64,000 bases of DNA from Planctomycetota bacterium (GTDB taxonomy: Bacteria > Planctomycetota > Planctomycetia > Pirellulales > Pirellulaceae). Below, in pieces: positions 8,449 to 18,690 of this stretch. Made by a program: the position numbers and the translations under genes. Within the stretch, counting starts at the first letter, position 1, and the number at the start of each line of letters is the position of its first letter. The notes beneath the pieces are model-generated. The model was not told where the DNA came from. It was given only the letters and a program-made list of their open reading frames with translations, and made no database searches. The stretch covers positions 1 through 64,000 of the forward strand of contig JABAAE010000009.1 in assembly GCA_014238905.1 (NCBI GenBank), read 5' to 3'.

Positions 8449-9900
8449 TCACCGATTAAAGATATAGCCTTCTTCCCCATGCTCGGTAATGTCCAAACCA
8501 CGTATTTCCGACTTTTCATCCACTCGTAATCCGATCGTCTTTTTTAAGAAGAGAACCAGTAACCACGTCATACCGACAGAGTACACAAGAGTAACGCCAA
8601 CGGCGACGAGTTGCCCTACCATTAATGGCCAGCCTTCACTGGCACTATAAATCAGGCCATTGGCGTCACCGACGTCTTGGCTGGCAAAAAACCCTATCAA
8701 GATGGCTCCCAAAATACCGCCCACCCCGTGTATTCCAAAGGCATCCAGTGAATCGTCGTAACCAAATGCCCTTTTCACGATACCACAGGCAAAATAACAG
8801 GCGATACCCGCCAAAAGCCCCATCAAAATGGCTGGCATGGGATGCACACATCCCGAGGCGGGTGTAATGCAGACCAAACCGGCCACAGCACCTGAGGCGG
8901 TGCCTAATATCGATGGTTTTCCGCGACTAAACCATTCAATGCTCGCCCAAGCAAATGCGCCAGCTGCAGCAGAAAAATGAGTCACGACAAAAGCATTCGC
9001 CGCGATATCGTTGGACGCTCCAGCACTACCGGCATTAAACCCAAACCATCCGACCCATAACATGGCTGCTCCGATTGCAGAAAAAGCCAGATTATGTGGA
9101 CGCATATCGTCTGAACCGAATCCGATACGATTACCAATCAGAAGAGAGACCACCAACGCTGAAAAACCGGAACTCATATGAACGACTGTACCACCGGCAA
9201 AATCAATCGCTCCTCCAAACCAGGCATTGGGTCCGCCGTAGTAAAGAATTCCAGATTCTGCCCAAACCCAGTGACAAAGGGGACAGTAAACCAGCACCCC
9301 CCAAAGGACAGAAAAAACGACCATGGTTGAAAACTTCATCCGTTCGGCAAAGGCGCCGCAGATGAGGGCAGGTGTAATGATGAAAAACATTCCTTGAAAT
9401 ACCATAAAGGTGAGGTCCGGTATTTCTCCTCCTGGAGCAACCCTGTTTTGAAGCGCTACGCCATTCATAAACAGATGGTCCAAATTCCCGAAAAACGCCC
9501 CCTCACCGCCGAAGGCAAAACTGTACCCGCAAATCGCCCACAACAAGGTCATCATTCCCATCAAATAGATGCATTGCATCATGACGCTCAGGACATTCTT
9601 CTGCCGGACCAATCCGCCATAAAACAGTGCCAAGCCAGGAGCGGTCATAAAGAGTACCAATGCAGCCGCAGTCATCATCCAGGCATTGTTGGCCGCTCGA
9701 CTGGCTGCTTGAACAGCATCGGCGAGTTCCATTTCGACGGTGCCAGACGGTTCCTGAATCTCAGCAGAACTCACCTCAACCGGATCGCCTGATGCCTCCG
9801 CCAGAGAGTTTTTTTGATCCGTTGTTTGCTGTGCTGAGACGGACGTCCCAAGTAAGCAAATTACGACAGCCCATAAAAATGCTGGGATTGAGTTTTCCAC
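8449..9900 (-). CDS. amt: Ammonium transporter Amt
   Basis: Amt/Mep/Rh channel that conducts ammonium across the inner membrane. Visible: an N-terminal signal peptide (MENSIPAFLWAVVICLLG.., ending SVSA), a Gln/Ser/Glu-rich linker, then 11 predicted membrane helices. The twin pore histidines are present: His241 in GTVVHMSSG and His391 in FGIHGVGG. Start: the frame is open much further upstream (to about 10155), but a GTG at 9900 has AAGGA eight bases before it and gives a clean signal peptide, so it is chosen (483 residues). No glnK/glnB gene is adjacent, which is unusual for amt. No convincing sigma-54 promoter was found upstream. Confidence 0.93.
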   Translation of the reverse strand: MENSIPAFLWAVVICLLGTSVSAQQTTDQKNSLAEASGDPVEVSSAEIQEPSGTVEMELADAVQAASRAANNAWMMTAAALVLFMTAPGLALFYGGLVRQKNVLSVMMQCIYLMGMMTLLWAICGYSFAFGGEGAFFGNLDHLFMNGVALQNRVAPGGEIPDLTFMVFQGMFFIITPALICGAFAERMKFSTMVVFSVLWGVLVYCPLCHWVWAESGILYYGGPNAWFGGAIDFAGGTVVHMSSGFSALVVSLLIGNRIGFGSDDMRPHNLAFSAIGAAMLWVGWFGFNAGSAGASNDIAANAFVVTHFSAAAGAFAWASIEWFSRGKPSILGTASGAVAGLVCITPASGCVHPMPAILMGLLAGIACYFACGIVKRAFGYDDSLDAFGIHGVGGILGAILIGFFASQDVGDANGLIYSASEGWPLMVGQLVAVGVTLVYSVGMTWLLVLFLKKTIGLRVDEKSEIRGLDITEHGEEGYIFNR

Positions 9901-10668
9901 GAACCAGATCCTTTTGTTGAAGAAAAAATCAAACCCGGTGATCGAAGAGCTGAAACCGGGTCGATCGACGGTCAAGATCATTGAAAGACCATTTTGGGGC
10001 GAATTTATACGATGAATTCTGCTTCGTAAAGCAGGACGGACGGCTGAATCCGGACCATGGCCGGAAAAAAAGCAAAAAACTACACCGATTGGTGGTATCA
10101 ACCCCAACAAACGAGGTAGCGCGTCATCTTTGCGAAGGCGTAATCCAGCCGCCAAGGCACCATCGAACGAAATACATGCGAACCATTCACCAACAGGTAT
10201 GGGTGTCGTTCCAAACCCAAACCTGACCTGCCAAACATCGGCAGCAATTCCAAAAGCGGACCCAAATTTGGCAAGGCCATTTTTCTCTAGACGCCAGGGG
10301 CCCGAAAAATGGGGCGGTCCAAAGAAACTCAGCGAACCACCGCAACTCTAATGAAACGACCTAACTTCCGACTCCAATGACTAACCCGCCAATGAAACGA
10401 TTGACGTTCATTGCCGGCGTTAAGCACACGCCACTTATCTGTAACAATCCGTATCATTTGCGTTACAGCGAATGATGAGCCGCAAGCATTGACCATCTAT
10501 TGCTGAACAATCCACATCAGCTCAGCCGCCCCCCGAATATCCTATCTTGACCACTCCCCCTTGCATGCTTAGACTCCATCTCGAACATCGCAAATGGTTT
10601 AGCGAAAACAAGATGTCGCTAACCAACATTGCCATGCGAATGGAATTGCTTATCTCCTTGCCATCATC
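9901..10668. other. Intergenic region between amt and the repeat protein
   Basis: 768 bases between divergently transcribed genes, so promoters for both should lie here. No gene is supported. A dyad CTGTAAC (10439-10445) / GTTACAG (10462-10468) with a 16-base spacer is the only symmetric element I noticed. Confidence 0.5.
10439..10468. promoter_or_regulatory. Possible operator dyad CTGTAAC-N16-GTTACAG
   Basis: A seven-base inverted repeat with a 16-base spacer, 201 bases before the repeat-protein start and in a divergent promoter region. No regulator is known for it, and arms of this length arise by chance. Confidence 0.2.
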
Positions 10669-13600
10669 ATGGATTTCAATACTAGGCTTACGAACCGTTC
10701 CGAAATGGATAGTGAGGCATCTAGTCGATGTTCTGGATTCCAAAACGCCATCCTCCTGATCCTTTTGATTGCCTGGATGGGCACAACTGCTGATCGGGTT
10801 GTGGGACAAACGGTTCGCGAATGGAATAATACCTCCGGTGCTAGTTCGCCGTATTTTCATTTGGGAAGCAATTGGGATGGTGGAGTAGCTCCCGGGACGT
10901 CTGAAATTGCCCGATTCAATCAAGCCGGTTCCTACGCCGTCTGGTGGAATGCCGACACCGTCAGTAATGTTCCGGCGATCGGCTATCTGCAAATCCTCTT
11001 AGGCGAGGTCACTTTTTTAAATCAGGACAGCACCCAGCACACCCTTGTCATCAACGGCTCGGGTGGCAATGGATCGTTTTCAGATTTCAGCGTCGATGGC
11101 AGTAGCACGCAGTTAATTGTGCAAGGGCTTCATTTACATAGTCTTGGCGGAGGCCAGATTACAAATGCCGCGACAATGACCATCGATGGTTCCCACACGG
11201 CAGGAGCTCAAATAACAGTTGGTGGATCTAAGGGATTTCAAATCGACGGAAACCTGTTGATTCAATCCGGTGGCATCGTCACCAACTCGTTGGGCTATCT
11301 CGGATTCGATTCTAGTTCCACTGGTGTCGCTACGGTTACCGGCAGCGGATCACAGTTCAACAACTCCGCCATATTGTTCGTGGGTCATGACGGGACTGGG
11401 ACCCTCAACATTACCGACGGCGGACAAGTCACCGATACTTACGGTTACGTGGGGTATGCCGCCGACTCCATCGGGGTGGCCACCGTCAACGGGACCAATT
11501 CTCAGTGGGTGCATAGCAATAATTTCTCGGTGGGACTTTGGGGTGACGGCACTCTGAATATTGAAGCGGGTGGTTTAATGACCAACTCACAGGCAAAAAT
11601 TGGGGCAAATACAACCGGCACTGGCGTCGCGACCGTCACCGGCACCAATTCAACATGGAATCAGACCAACAACCTGTTTGTTGGAGATGCTGGTCATGGC
11701 ACCTTAAATATCATCGCCGGAGGAGAGGTCACCAATAATCTGGGATACATTGGATACGAATCCACTTCCACAGGATTGGCTCTTATTCAGGGATCGGATT
11801 CGATCTGGGACAACGCCAACAACCTGACGGTAGGTTATTCAGGATCAGGAACACTCAATATTCAAGAAGCCGGAAAAGTCGAAAATCAGGTTGGCTATCT
11901 CGGCTTAAATTCCGGAGCAACCGGCACCGCGACCATTAACGGTGCCAATTCAAAATGGACAAATTCCGGGTTTTTGATTGTTGGTCAAGGGGGCACTGGA
12001 ACCCTCACCGTCGAGGCAGGTGGCACGGTGGAAAATACAGTGGGCTATATCGGCTTCGACTCCAATTCTATCAGTACCGTCACCATCACGGGAACGGATT
12101 CTCTATGGGCCAATTCAGACAACCTCTATGTAGGAAACTCCGGAAACGGCACCTTGAATATTACTGCCGGTGGAGAGGTCACCAACAATGTGGGTTATCT
12201 GGGGCACAACACCAATTCCGATGGATCCGCATTGGTCACCGGAACAAATTCTCAGTGGAGTAATTCGGGTGTTCTACGAGTGGGGTCATCAGGCGACGGA
12301 ATACTGAGCGTCGCGGCCGGCGGCGTCGTTACAGACACCTACGGCTATCTGGGATACACCTCCGGAGCAACCGGCCAAGCAACGGTAAACGGAACAGGAT
12401 CGCAATGGAACCATTCCAATGATTTACTCGTGGGGCGCCTGGGTGATGGAACTTTGAATATCACCGACGGCGGTGTCGTGACCAATGCCACCGGTTATAT
12501 CGCTGAGAGCTCCGGTTCATCCGGGATCGTGACCATTAACGGTACTGGATCACAATGGAATCAAACTGGCAACTTCTTCGTTGGCTACCAGGATAGTGGC
12601 ACTCTCAACGTGGAATCAGGTGGCGTTGCCAGTAACAATTACGGCTATGTCGGTTTTGGTTCCACGGGTACAGCAATCGGATTGGCAACAGTCACCGGTT
12701 CTTCCTCTCAATGGAACAACACGTACGATTTGTATCTGGGCTATTACGACAGTGGTACTCTGAATATTGAGGCGGGTGGATTGGTCACCAATACAGTCGG
12801 TCATGTCGGTTACCTCGCATCGTCGGTTGGTGCAGTTACCGTCAATGGACCTGGATCCCAATGGAGCCAGACTGGCGTTGCCAGAATAGGCGAGCAAGGG
12901 ACTGGAACACTCAACATCACATCCGGCGGAGTAGTCAGTAACACCCATGGCTACGTTGGATACGATTCAGGATCTAGTGGTACCGCCACCGTTTCCAATG
13001 CAGGATCCCAATGGAATAACACGAATGATTTTTACATAGGTCGCAAGGGTACCGGCACACTGAATGTCACCGATGGTGGACTGGTGAGCAATGTAAACGG
13101 CTATGTGGCTAGCAATACCGGCTCAACAGGAACCGCTACGGTGACTGGTACCGGATCGCAGTGGAACCAATCCGGCAATCTCTTTATTGGTGGCTCTTCT
13201 TCTGCCGCCGGCGGGACAGGGGCACTGACGCTTGCTGACAACGGCACGGTCACGATTGCCGGCACCACCAAAATCTGGTCGACTGGTACAGTGACCCTCG
13301 ATGGCGGAATTCTATCTACCGGTTCTCTGACACACCTCTCCGGGGGAACATTCACCTTTAATACAGGCACCCTTTCGATCACCGATTCCAGCCAGGCGTT
13401 GACAGTCGAATCAGGCCAGTTTTCTCTGGCGAACGGAAGCTCTTTTAACACCGCCGGAAGTACAACAACATTGGCGACTGACCAAAATCTGACTATTGCC
13501 GGCACAACAAGTATCGCCAGTGATGGCACATTGACACTCAATGGTGGCAACCTGACTACAGGTCTTTTCTCAAATTTGTCTGGTGGGACGTTTTCATTCA

Positions 13601-14688
13601 ACACCGGAACTCTCGGGATTACAGATACTGGCCAAACATTGACAGTTGGGGTCGGTGACTTTTCACTAACCAACGGCACGACTTTTAATACCGCAGGTAG
13701 CACCACAACACTTTCCGCCAATCAGCATCTTGTTATTGCAGGGGCAACGCAGATCGCCAGTGGAGCGACATTGACGTTGGACGGCGGTAGCCTGACGAGC
13801 GGCTCCCTAACGCTTGCGGGAAACTTTTCCGGCAACGGAGTTCTAGCGGCCGAAATTAGTGGAACATCGGCCAACGTCATTACCGCCAACAATTCACTAA
13901 CGATCGGAAAATCGACGTCGGTCAATGGTTTTAATTTTGCTGGCACCCTGAATATTGGTGGAAACGCGGTCATTCTCCGGGACGCTAACACCGCCAACCT
14001 GGGGGCACTCACCACCGTCAGCACCGGTGGAAGCCTGACGAGTTCCAACGGAATCACATTGGCAGTCGGTGATGTCGTTACTGCATCCGGAGCGGCCGAC
14101 ATCAATGGTGACTTTGTGAATTTGGGTACCGTCAACGGCGCTACCGGCAGTGACTTTCTCAATTTCACCGGGGCGGTGACGGGAACTGGCAATTACACTG
14201 GCAACATTCAATTTTCAGACGAATTCCGGCCCGGCAACAGCCCCGGAATAGTCAACCTGGAAAACATGACGTTGACCTCCACCAGTTCGCTGTTTATCGA
14301 AATTGAAGGCGTTCTGTCAAGCGAGTTCGACCAATTGCTGATCAGTAATGACGCCGTTTTCGACGGAACATTTGACGTTATCTTATCCGGCGGTTTCAAC
14401 CTTGACGAAAACATGGAATTCCTGGTCGCCGACGTTGGTGGTACGCAATCCGGTTTTTTCAGTGGACTCGATGAAGGAGGCATTGTCGTCGCCAACAATA
14501 ACGGGTTCGATCTTCTGCTAAGCTATGTCGGTGGAGATGGCAACGATCTGCGACTTTATACCGCCATCAGCACTGTACCGGAACCAGGAACTCTCGGACT
14601 GGTAGGTTGTCTCACAATGGGTTATTTTGCCCGCCGCAGGTGGCGAAAAAAGCAAAGCCGGAACCTCCCTCCAAGCCTCACCACCTAA
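10669..14688 (+). CDS. Large secreted protein with T5SS/PEP-CTERM-associated repeats and PEP-CTERM tail
   Basis: 1339 residues. An N-terminal signal segment (ILLILLIAWMGTTADRVVGQ) is followed by about 13 repeats of some 50 residues (roughly residues 210-850) built on the pattern ATVxGxxSQWxNSxxLxVGxxGxGTLNIxxGGxV, the T5SS/PEP-CTERM-associated repeat type expected to form a beta-helix. A second repeat type (FNTGTLxITD, LTVxxGxFSLxNG, FNTAGSTTTL) follows at about 890-1050. The end is a PEP-CTERM signal: VPEPG, a hydrophobic helix, then RRRWRKK, so it should be processed by an exosortase/archaeosortase-type enzyme and retained at or released from the surface. No exosortase is in the window. The start is uncertain: ATG 10669 and ATG 10705 are both possible and neither has a clear ribosome site. 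Confidence 0.9.
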   Translation: MDFNTRLTNRSEMDSEASSRCSGFQNAILLILLIAWMGTTADRVVGQTVREWNNTSGASSPYFHLGSNWDGGVAPGTSEIARFNQAGSYAVWWNADTVSNVPAIGYLQILLGEVTFLNQDSTQHTLVINGSGGNGSFSDFSVDGSSTQLIVQGLHLHSLGGGQITNAATMTIDGSHTAGAQITVGGSKGFQIDGNLLIQSGGIVTNSLGYLGFDSSSTGVATVTGSGSQFNNSAILFVGHDGTGTLNITDGGQVTDTYGYVGYAADSIGVATVNGTNSQWVHSNNFSVGLWGDGTLNIEAGGLMTNSQAKIGANTTGTGVATVTGTNSTWNQTNNLFVGDAGHGTLNIIAGGEVTNNLGYIGYESTSTGLALIQGSDSIWDNANNLTVGYSGSGTLNIQEAGKVENQVGYLGLNSGATGTATINGANSKWTNSGFLIVGQGGTGTLTVEAGGTVENTVGYIGFDSNSISTVTITGTDSLWANSDNLYVGNSGNGTLNITAGGEVTNNVGYLGHNTNSDGSALVTGTNSQWSNSGVLRVGSSGDGILSVAAGGVVTDTYGYLGYTSGATGQATVNGTGSQWNHSNDLLVGRLGDGTLNITDGGVVTNATGYIAESSGSSGIVTINGTGSQWNQTGNFFVGYQDSGTLNVESGGVASNNYGYVGFGSTGTAIGLATVTGSSSQWNNTYDLYLGYYDSGTLNIEAGGLVTNTVGHVGYLASSVGAVTVNGPGSQWSQTGVARIGEQGTGTLNITSGGVVSNTHGYVGYDSGSSGTATVSNAGSQWNNTNDFYIGRKGTGTLNVTDGGLVSNVNGYVASNTGSTGTATVTGTGSQWNQSGNLFIGGSSSAAGGTGALTLADNGTVTIAGTTKIWSTGTVTLDGGILSTGSLTHLSGGTFTFNTGTLSITDSSQALTVESGQFSLANGSSFNTAGSTTTLATDQNLTIAGTTSIASDGTLTLNGGNLTTGLFSNLSGGTFSFNTGTLGITDTGQTLTVGVGDFSLTNGTTFNTAGSTTTLSANQHLVIAGATQIASGATLTLDGGSLTSGSLTLAGNFSGNGVLAAEISGTSANVITANNSLTIGKSTSVNGFNFAGTLNIGGNAVILRDANTANLGALTTVSTGGSLTSSNGITLAVGDVVTASGAADINGDFVNLGTVNGATGSDFLNFTGAVTGTGNYTGNIQFSDEFRPGNSPGIVNLENMTLTSTSSLFIEIEGVLSSEFDQLLISNDAVFDGTFDVILSGGFNLDENMEFLVADVGGTQSGFFSGLDEGGIVVANNNGFDLLLSYVGGDGNDLRLYTAISTVPEPGTLGLVGCLTMGYFARRRWRKKQSRNLPPSLTT

Positions 14689-14706
14689 GAGCGGCCCAGT
14701 CGTACA

Positions 14707-14731
14707 AGCCACGCCACCGGTGGCTCTTTTT
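14707..14731 (+). terminator. Rho-independent terminator
   Basis: Stem AGCCAC / GTGGCT with a seven-base loop, followed by CTTTTT. It lies 19 bases after the repeat-protein stop, between convergent genes. Confidence 0.6.
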
Positions 14732-14808
14732 ATGGATCTCATCTCCATATTGAACCCGGAAATCGATGCTCCTAACAACAGGAACACTGAAGCACATCGG
14801 CTACCCTT

Positions 14809-16218
14809 TTATTTTTTCGGGCCGAAGGGCACTGGATTGGGACTGGACCGATCCTCAGGGAGACTGTTGTTTTCTATTTCGACAACTTTCGTGGGAACCG
14901 CTGTAAAACCGACAGTGGTCTTCCAATCTGCGGCACTAACCAGACGCACCTGCCCCTTTTCCCCACCGATCGCCAACCATTGTGCTCCTTGTGCCAGTGA
15001 CGTGATTGACACATTCGAAATAACCAACTCACCCACCTGGCGGTTTCCGTTAGCTTCGAAACGACGAACCCGGGTAGGGGTTGCAATCAGGTACTCATTT
15101 CCAACCGCCAAACAACCTATCACCGATTCCTGCCCTCGAAACAAATCACGAGTTTTTCGACCATCATCAGGATTCCAGACCATCGCAGTTCCATCCTCTC
15201 CGCAACTCAGGACGTCCTTGCTCTGATTAACAAACAACGCATCATTTACTTTCTTGGCATGACCAGAAAAAGTAGAAATCACCTTTCCGGTTTGTGTGTC
15301 GAAAACCTTGCAGGAATGATCTTGGCATGCAGCTACCAGACGGCTTCCGGTTTGGTCCCAGGCAACACTGGTAATCTGCCCGGACTGACCGGCAAGTGTC
15401 ATTATTTTCAGGTGGGTTTTTGAATCATAAATTTGAATCTGCCCACTGGATGTACCGACAGCAACTCGCCCGCCATCGAGACTAAACTGAGCAGCCAAAA
15501 TGACCTCGCTGGAATGCGAAAGAATGGCCACTAGATTTCCGGTCTGACTTTCAATCAGCCTCACTTCCCCTCGAACTCCCGGGGTTCCACTGGCGACCAG
15601 CAGGGTAGGGCGGGTTGGATGGAATTCCACGGAATAAATCCGTTCCCCCACGTCCTGAATCCGATTGTCCATTCGACCGGCGAAATCCCAAACCAACAAT
15701 TCATGGTAACCGCCGATCACCAATCGCGTTTGATCAGCGTTGAACGCCAGCGCCGACAAAGACATCGCGGCGGGGTAAAACTCTGGTGGCGTGGGGTGCC
15801 TTAAACCAGCTAAAAGTTCGACCAACGTTGAGGACGGATCTTTTCCGTCAAAACCAGCTCCTTGTTCAATCCAATGGCGGAACAGCTCAATTTCGCTCTT
15901 GGAAAGCGGGTCAGCGTCGGCAGGCATTCGGTGGTCAACGTCCTTGCTAATAAGCCTAAGATAGAACTCACTTTTATCGAGGCTATTGGCTTTTATCGCT
16001 GGCGTTCGATCACCCAACTCCAGCACCTGCTGAAATGTATCGACCCGGTAATCCGATTCAGCAACTTTCGAGCCATGACATCCCTGGCATCTGGTCAACA
16101 AAATGGGAGCAATTTGTTTAACAAAGCTGATCCGCTCATTGCCCAATAGATTTTCGCCCCAGTTTTGGAAAATCAGGATAAAAGCGAGCAAAAAGGTTGG
16201 TTTCAAATACGGATTCAT
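14809..16218 (-). CDS. Planctomycete-type cytochrome c domain plus WD40 propeller
   Basis: 469 residues, exported (hydrophobic N-terminus to about residue 25). Residues 35-125 resemble the planctomycete cytochrome c-like domain (PSCyt1): haem motif CQGCH (Cys44, Cys47, His48), and HRMPADADPLS supplies a possible Met ligand. Residues 150-450 are WD40-type repeats (FSLDGGRVAVGTSSG, VAWDQTGSRLVAA, LSCGEDGTAMVWNPDDG). It is the last gene of a five-gene minus-strand unit and starts four bases after the DUF1549/DUF1553 gene. Periplasmic electron transfer or a scaffold role is plausible, but the function of this family is not established. Confidence 0.85.
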   Translation of the reverse strand: MNPYLKPTFLLAFILIFQNWGENLLGNERISFVKQIAPILLTRCQGCHGSKVAESDYRVDTFQQVLELGDRTPAIKANSLDKSEFYLRLISKDVDHRMPADADPLSKSEIELFRHWIEQGAGFDGKDPSSTLVELLAGLRHPTPPEFYPAAMSLSALAFNADQTRLVIGGYHELLVWDFAGRMDNRIQDVGERIYSVEFHPTRPTLLVASGTPGVRGEVRLIESQTGNLVAILSHSSEVILAAQFSLDGGRVAVGTSSGQIQIYDSKTHLKIMTLAGQSGQITSVAWDQTGSRLVAACQDHSCKVFDTQTGKVISTFSGHAKKVNDALFVNQSKDVLSCGEDGTAMVWNPDDGRKTRDLFRGQESVIGCLAVGNEYLIATPTRVRRFEANGNRQVGELVISNVSITSLAQGAQWLAIGGEKGQVRLVSAADWKTTVGFTAVPTKVVEIENNSLPEDRSSPNPVPFGPKK

Positions 16219-16222
16219 ATAC

Positions 16223-18688
16223 TTAATGTTGGAACAGAAATTCGTTTCGATTCAAAAGTGACCAAAAAACATCTTCCAGGGCAAGCGATTTATTGTCCTC
16301 GGCTGCAAGGTAACGTTGTATCACGGTGATTTCTTCCGAAGACGGTTGGCGACACAAGGCTCGTTGATATGCGGATTTGATTAGCTCAAGCGGGGCAGTT
16401 CCATTGGCTAATCCTTGATGAATATGATTTTGTTTGTCAGCCAGCATCTCATGCAAGAACTTCCCGTTTAACAACTGCAAAGCTTGTCCGAGGCTGGCAT
16501 CATCCCCTCGTTCACATTCGCAAACCGATTGCCTTTCAGGTTGGCCAAACACCTTGAGAAAATCGGTTTCACCGATTTTCCCCCGATCATGCGGTTTGAG
16601 ATCCGGCGCCGGTAGCCAGGTCGCCTTGGTTCCCCGGGGGACACCATGAAATTCTCTTGGCTTTCCCGTCACAAACCCGAGTGCATCCACCAACTGTTCG
16701 GCCGTCAGCTTTTTAGGCTGCCGATGAGAAAAATAACGGCGATCATCTCGATTAAACCGATCGGTGATCGACGACGCTTGGTAAACGTTGCTCAATAAAA
16801 TCGTCCGTAGTATTTTTCGCCGGTCATAACCTCCCGCAATGAAATCACGGGCTAAAGCATCAAGCAACGCAGGATTCGAAGGAGGATTGGAATCACGAAA
16901 ATCATCAAAAGGCTCTACAATGCCCCATCCCATGACTTGGGCCCAAATTCGATTGACCTCAACCCTCGCCAAAAAAGGATTATCCTTCCGAGATAACCAT
17001 TCAACAAATCCGGCTCTGGGATCGCCAGACTTCAAGGGCATCTCACCGGTGACCGGCACCCAGGCAGATACAACCTTGCCGGTTGTCGGATTTTTGACCT
17101 CGCCAGAATCGCGACTCCAAATCAGCGTTTCTTCTTCGCGATCGGTTTTCGACCTTTCGATCCGATGAAAAAACGCGGATAGCCCGTAGTAATGGTCCTG
17201 CGTCCATTTTTCAAAAGGATGATTATGACATTTAGCACAGGCAATTCGAGTACCTAGAAAAACCTGAGCAGTGGTTTCAGTGGCGTCGATGCTATCGCCA
17301 GCTGCGCGAAAATAATTCCCGGCGGGATAGCTCATCGTACTTCCTGTTGCCAATAACACGTCCGCCACAAACTCATCGTAGGGCTGATTCTCACCGACGC
17401 TTTGTTCCAACCAGTTATTCAGTTTGTAAACACTCGCCGCGCCAATCAATTTCCGGGATGCTCGTAGCAAATCGCCCCATTTTTGTGCCCAAAATTTCGC
17501 ATACTCCGGCCGTCCCAACAAAGCATCAATCAATGCCTCCCGTTTCCGTGGAGCATTACTCTCCAGAAAAGCCATCGACTCGTCTACGGTGGGCAAAACA
17601 CCGATGACATCCAGGTAAACTCGACGAACAAATTCCGAATCCGAGCAAACAGCGGCAGCCGAATATTGCAGCAACTGTAGTTTTTGGTAAACGTGGTCAT
17701 CAATGTAATTAGCCGCTGGTCGACCATTCCACCGAAACCCATCCAATGGTCGAACAAACGTGAAAACCGGAGCAACCACATGCTTCAGATACCTGATAAT
17801 GATCGCAGATTCTCCCCGTTCCAATCCAGTCACTACCCCAGACTGCGAAACATTCGCAACCGAGGTTGCCGCCGCTTCATATTTCGCCAAGTGGCTGACA
17901 TCCCGCACCGAACCATCGTCGAACCGAGCCAATACCGACAATTGCTGTCGGTTAAAGGGAAAGGTCACCACATGATTTTCACCTGGGTAAATATCGATTC
18001 CAACACATTCAGATTCACTATGGTTTACCTCACAACCACCAGCGATCCAGTCAGCCAGCAGTTGGTACTGAGGGCTATCAGGGTGCAGTCTCTGCCCGCC
18101 CTGATGGGCGACCTGCATGGTTGGTTTTTTCAGGATCAGACTTTTGGATGGCTCGATGAGATTGACGCGGCGGCCGAACTGGTCTTTTGTGAGCGAATGC
18201 AAATCCAGTCTCCAATCCGATGCAAAAAGCGATAGCCGGAACCCTCCCTTTCCATGGGGCGAACCATGGCAAGACCCACCACTGCAACCACTACGGGCAA
18301 GAATTGGGAGAGCATGCTGGTGAAAAGAGACTCGCTGTTGACTCGCCATGTTTTCCACCACTAGCTGACTGGTCGCACGCTTTGACTGGTACAGCACATC
18401 CACCTGAAGTGTTCCATTTGCCAACGGGATCAGAAGACCACTGGTACTGCATTTTGCTATCGAACTCGACAGTCGGTAGACCACTTCATGCGTCAAATCA
18501 ACACGCTCTCCAGCTGCGGTAACGCCGGAAACAACCAACTGCAGACGGTCCAGATTTCCGCTTAACCTGAATTCCTTCGGATGAACCGAAAGCGATTCAA
18601 TCTTGGGGACATCTGCCTGTGGTCGAGCGAATCCAACCAGCGGAACAACAAGACTAAAACCAATTGACAAAAGAACAGGCTTCCACAT
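16223..18688 (-). CDS. DUF1549/DUF1553 (PSD1-type) cytochrome protein with Ig-like domains
   Basis: 821 residues with a signal peptide (ending FARPQA). An Ig-like region covers about 30-112. A haem-like motif CSGGSCH (Cys135, Cys140, His141; four residues between the cysteines, as is common in this family) follows, with a second Ig-like (BIG2) stretch around 240-310, then DUF1549 (RRVYLDVIGVLPT; CAKCHNHP at Cys484-His488) and DUF1553 towards the end (RVEVNRIWAQVMGWGIV, LTAEQLVDALG). These families are near-restricted to Planctomycetes and relatives and nearly always occur with DUF1501 proteins, as here. Biochemical role unknown; the CxxCH motif suggests covalent haem and periplasmic redox work. 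It starts two bases after the preceding gene's stop. Confidence 0.9.
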   Translation of the reverse strand: MWKPVLLSIGFSLVVPLVGFARPQADVPKIESLSVHPKEFRLSGNLDRLQLVVSGVTAAGERVDLTHEVVYRLSSSIAKCSTSGLLIPLANGTLQVDVLYQSKRATSQLVVENMASQQRVSFHQHALPILARSGCSGGSCHGSPHGKGGFRLSLFASDWRLDLHSLTKDQFGRRVNLIEPSKSLILKKPTMQVAHQGGQRLHPDSPQYQLLADWIAGGCEVNHSESECVGIDIYPGENHVVTFPFNRQQLSVLARFDDGSVRDVSHLAKYEAAATSVANVSQSGVVTGLERGESAIIIRYLKHVVAPVFTFVRPLDGFRWNGRPAANYIDDHVYQKLQLLQYSAAAVCSDSEFVRRVYLDVIGVLPTVDESMAFLESNAPRKREALIDALLGRPEYAKFWAQKWGDLLRASRKLIGAASVYKLNNWLEQSVGENQPYDEFVADVLLATGSTMSYPAGNYFRAAGDSIDATETTAQVFLGTRIACAKCHNHPFEKWTQDHYYGLSAFFHRIERSKTDREEETLIWSRDSGEVKNPTTGKVVSAWVPVTGEMPLKSGDPRAGFVEWLSRKDNPFLARVEVNRIWAQVMGWGIVEPFDDFRDSNPPSNPALLDALARDFIAGGYDRRKILRTILLSNVYQASSITDRFNRDDRRYFSHRQPKKLTAEQLVDALGFVTGKPREFHGVPRGTKATWLPAPDLKPHDRGKIGETDFLKVFGQPERQSVCECERGDDASLGQALQLLNGKFLHEMLADKQNHIHQGLANGTAPLELIKSAYQRALCRQPSSEEITVIQRYLAAEDNKSLALEDVFWSLLNRNEFLFQH

Positions 18689-18690
18689 GG

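Noticed and set aside
9901..10155. N-terminal extension of the ammonium transporter to 10155
   Set aside because: Open but unlike any Amt N-terminus; GTG 9900 has a good ribosome site and begins a signal peptide.
9901..10300. Sigma-54 promoter upstream of amt
   Set aside because: Looked for the TGGCAC-N5-TTGC pattern on the minus strand; only poor matches were seen.
11300..13200. Possible CRISPR-like periodicity of about 150 bases
   Set aside because: The period is a translated protein repeat in frame with variable bases; there are no short identical repeats with unique spacers.
13101..14192. Long open frames on the minus strand opposite the repeat protein (about 206 and 156 codons)
   Set aside because: They mirror the low-complexity repeats of the plus-strand gene, which has a signal peptide, repeats and a sorting tail.
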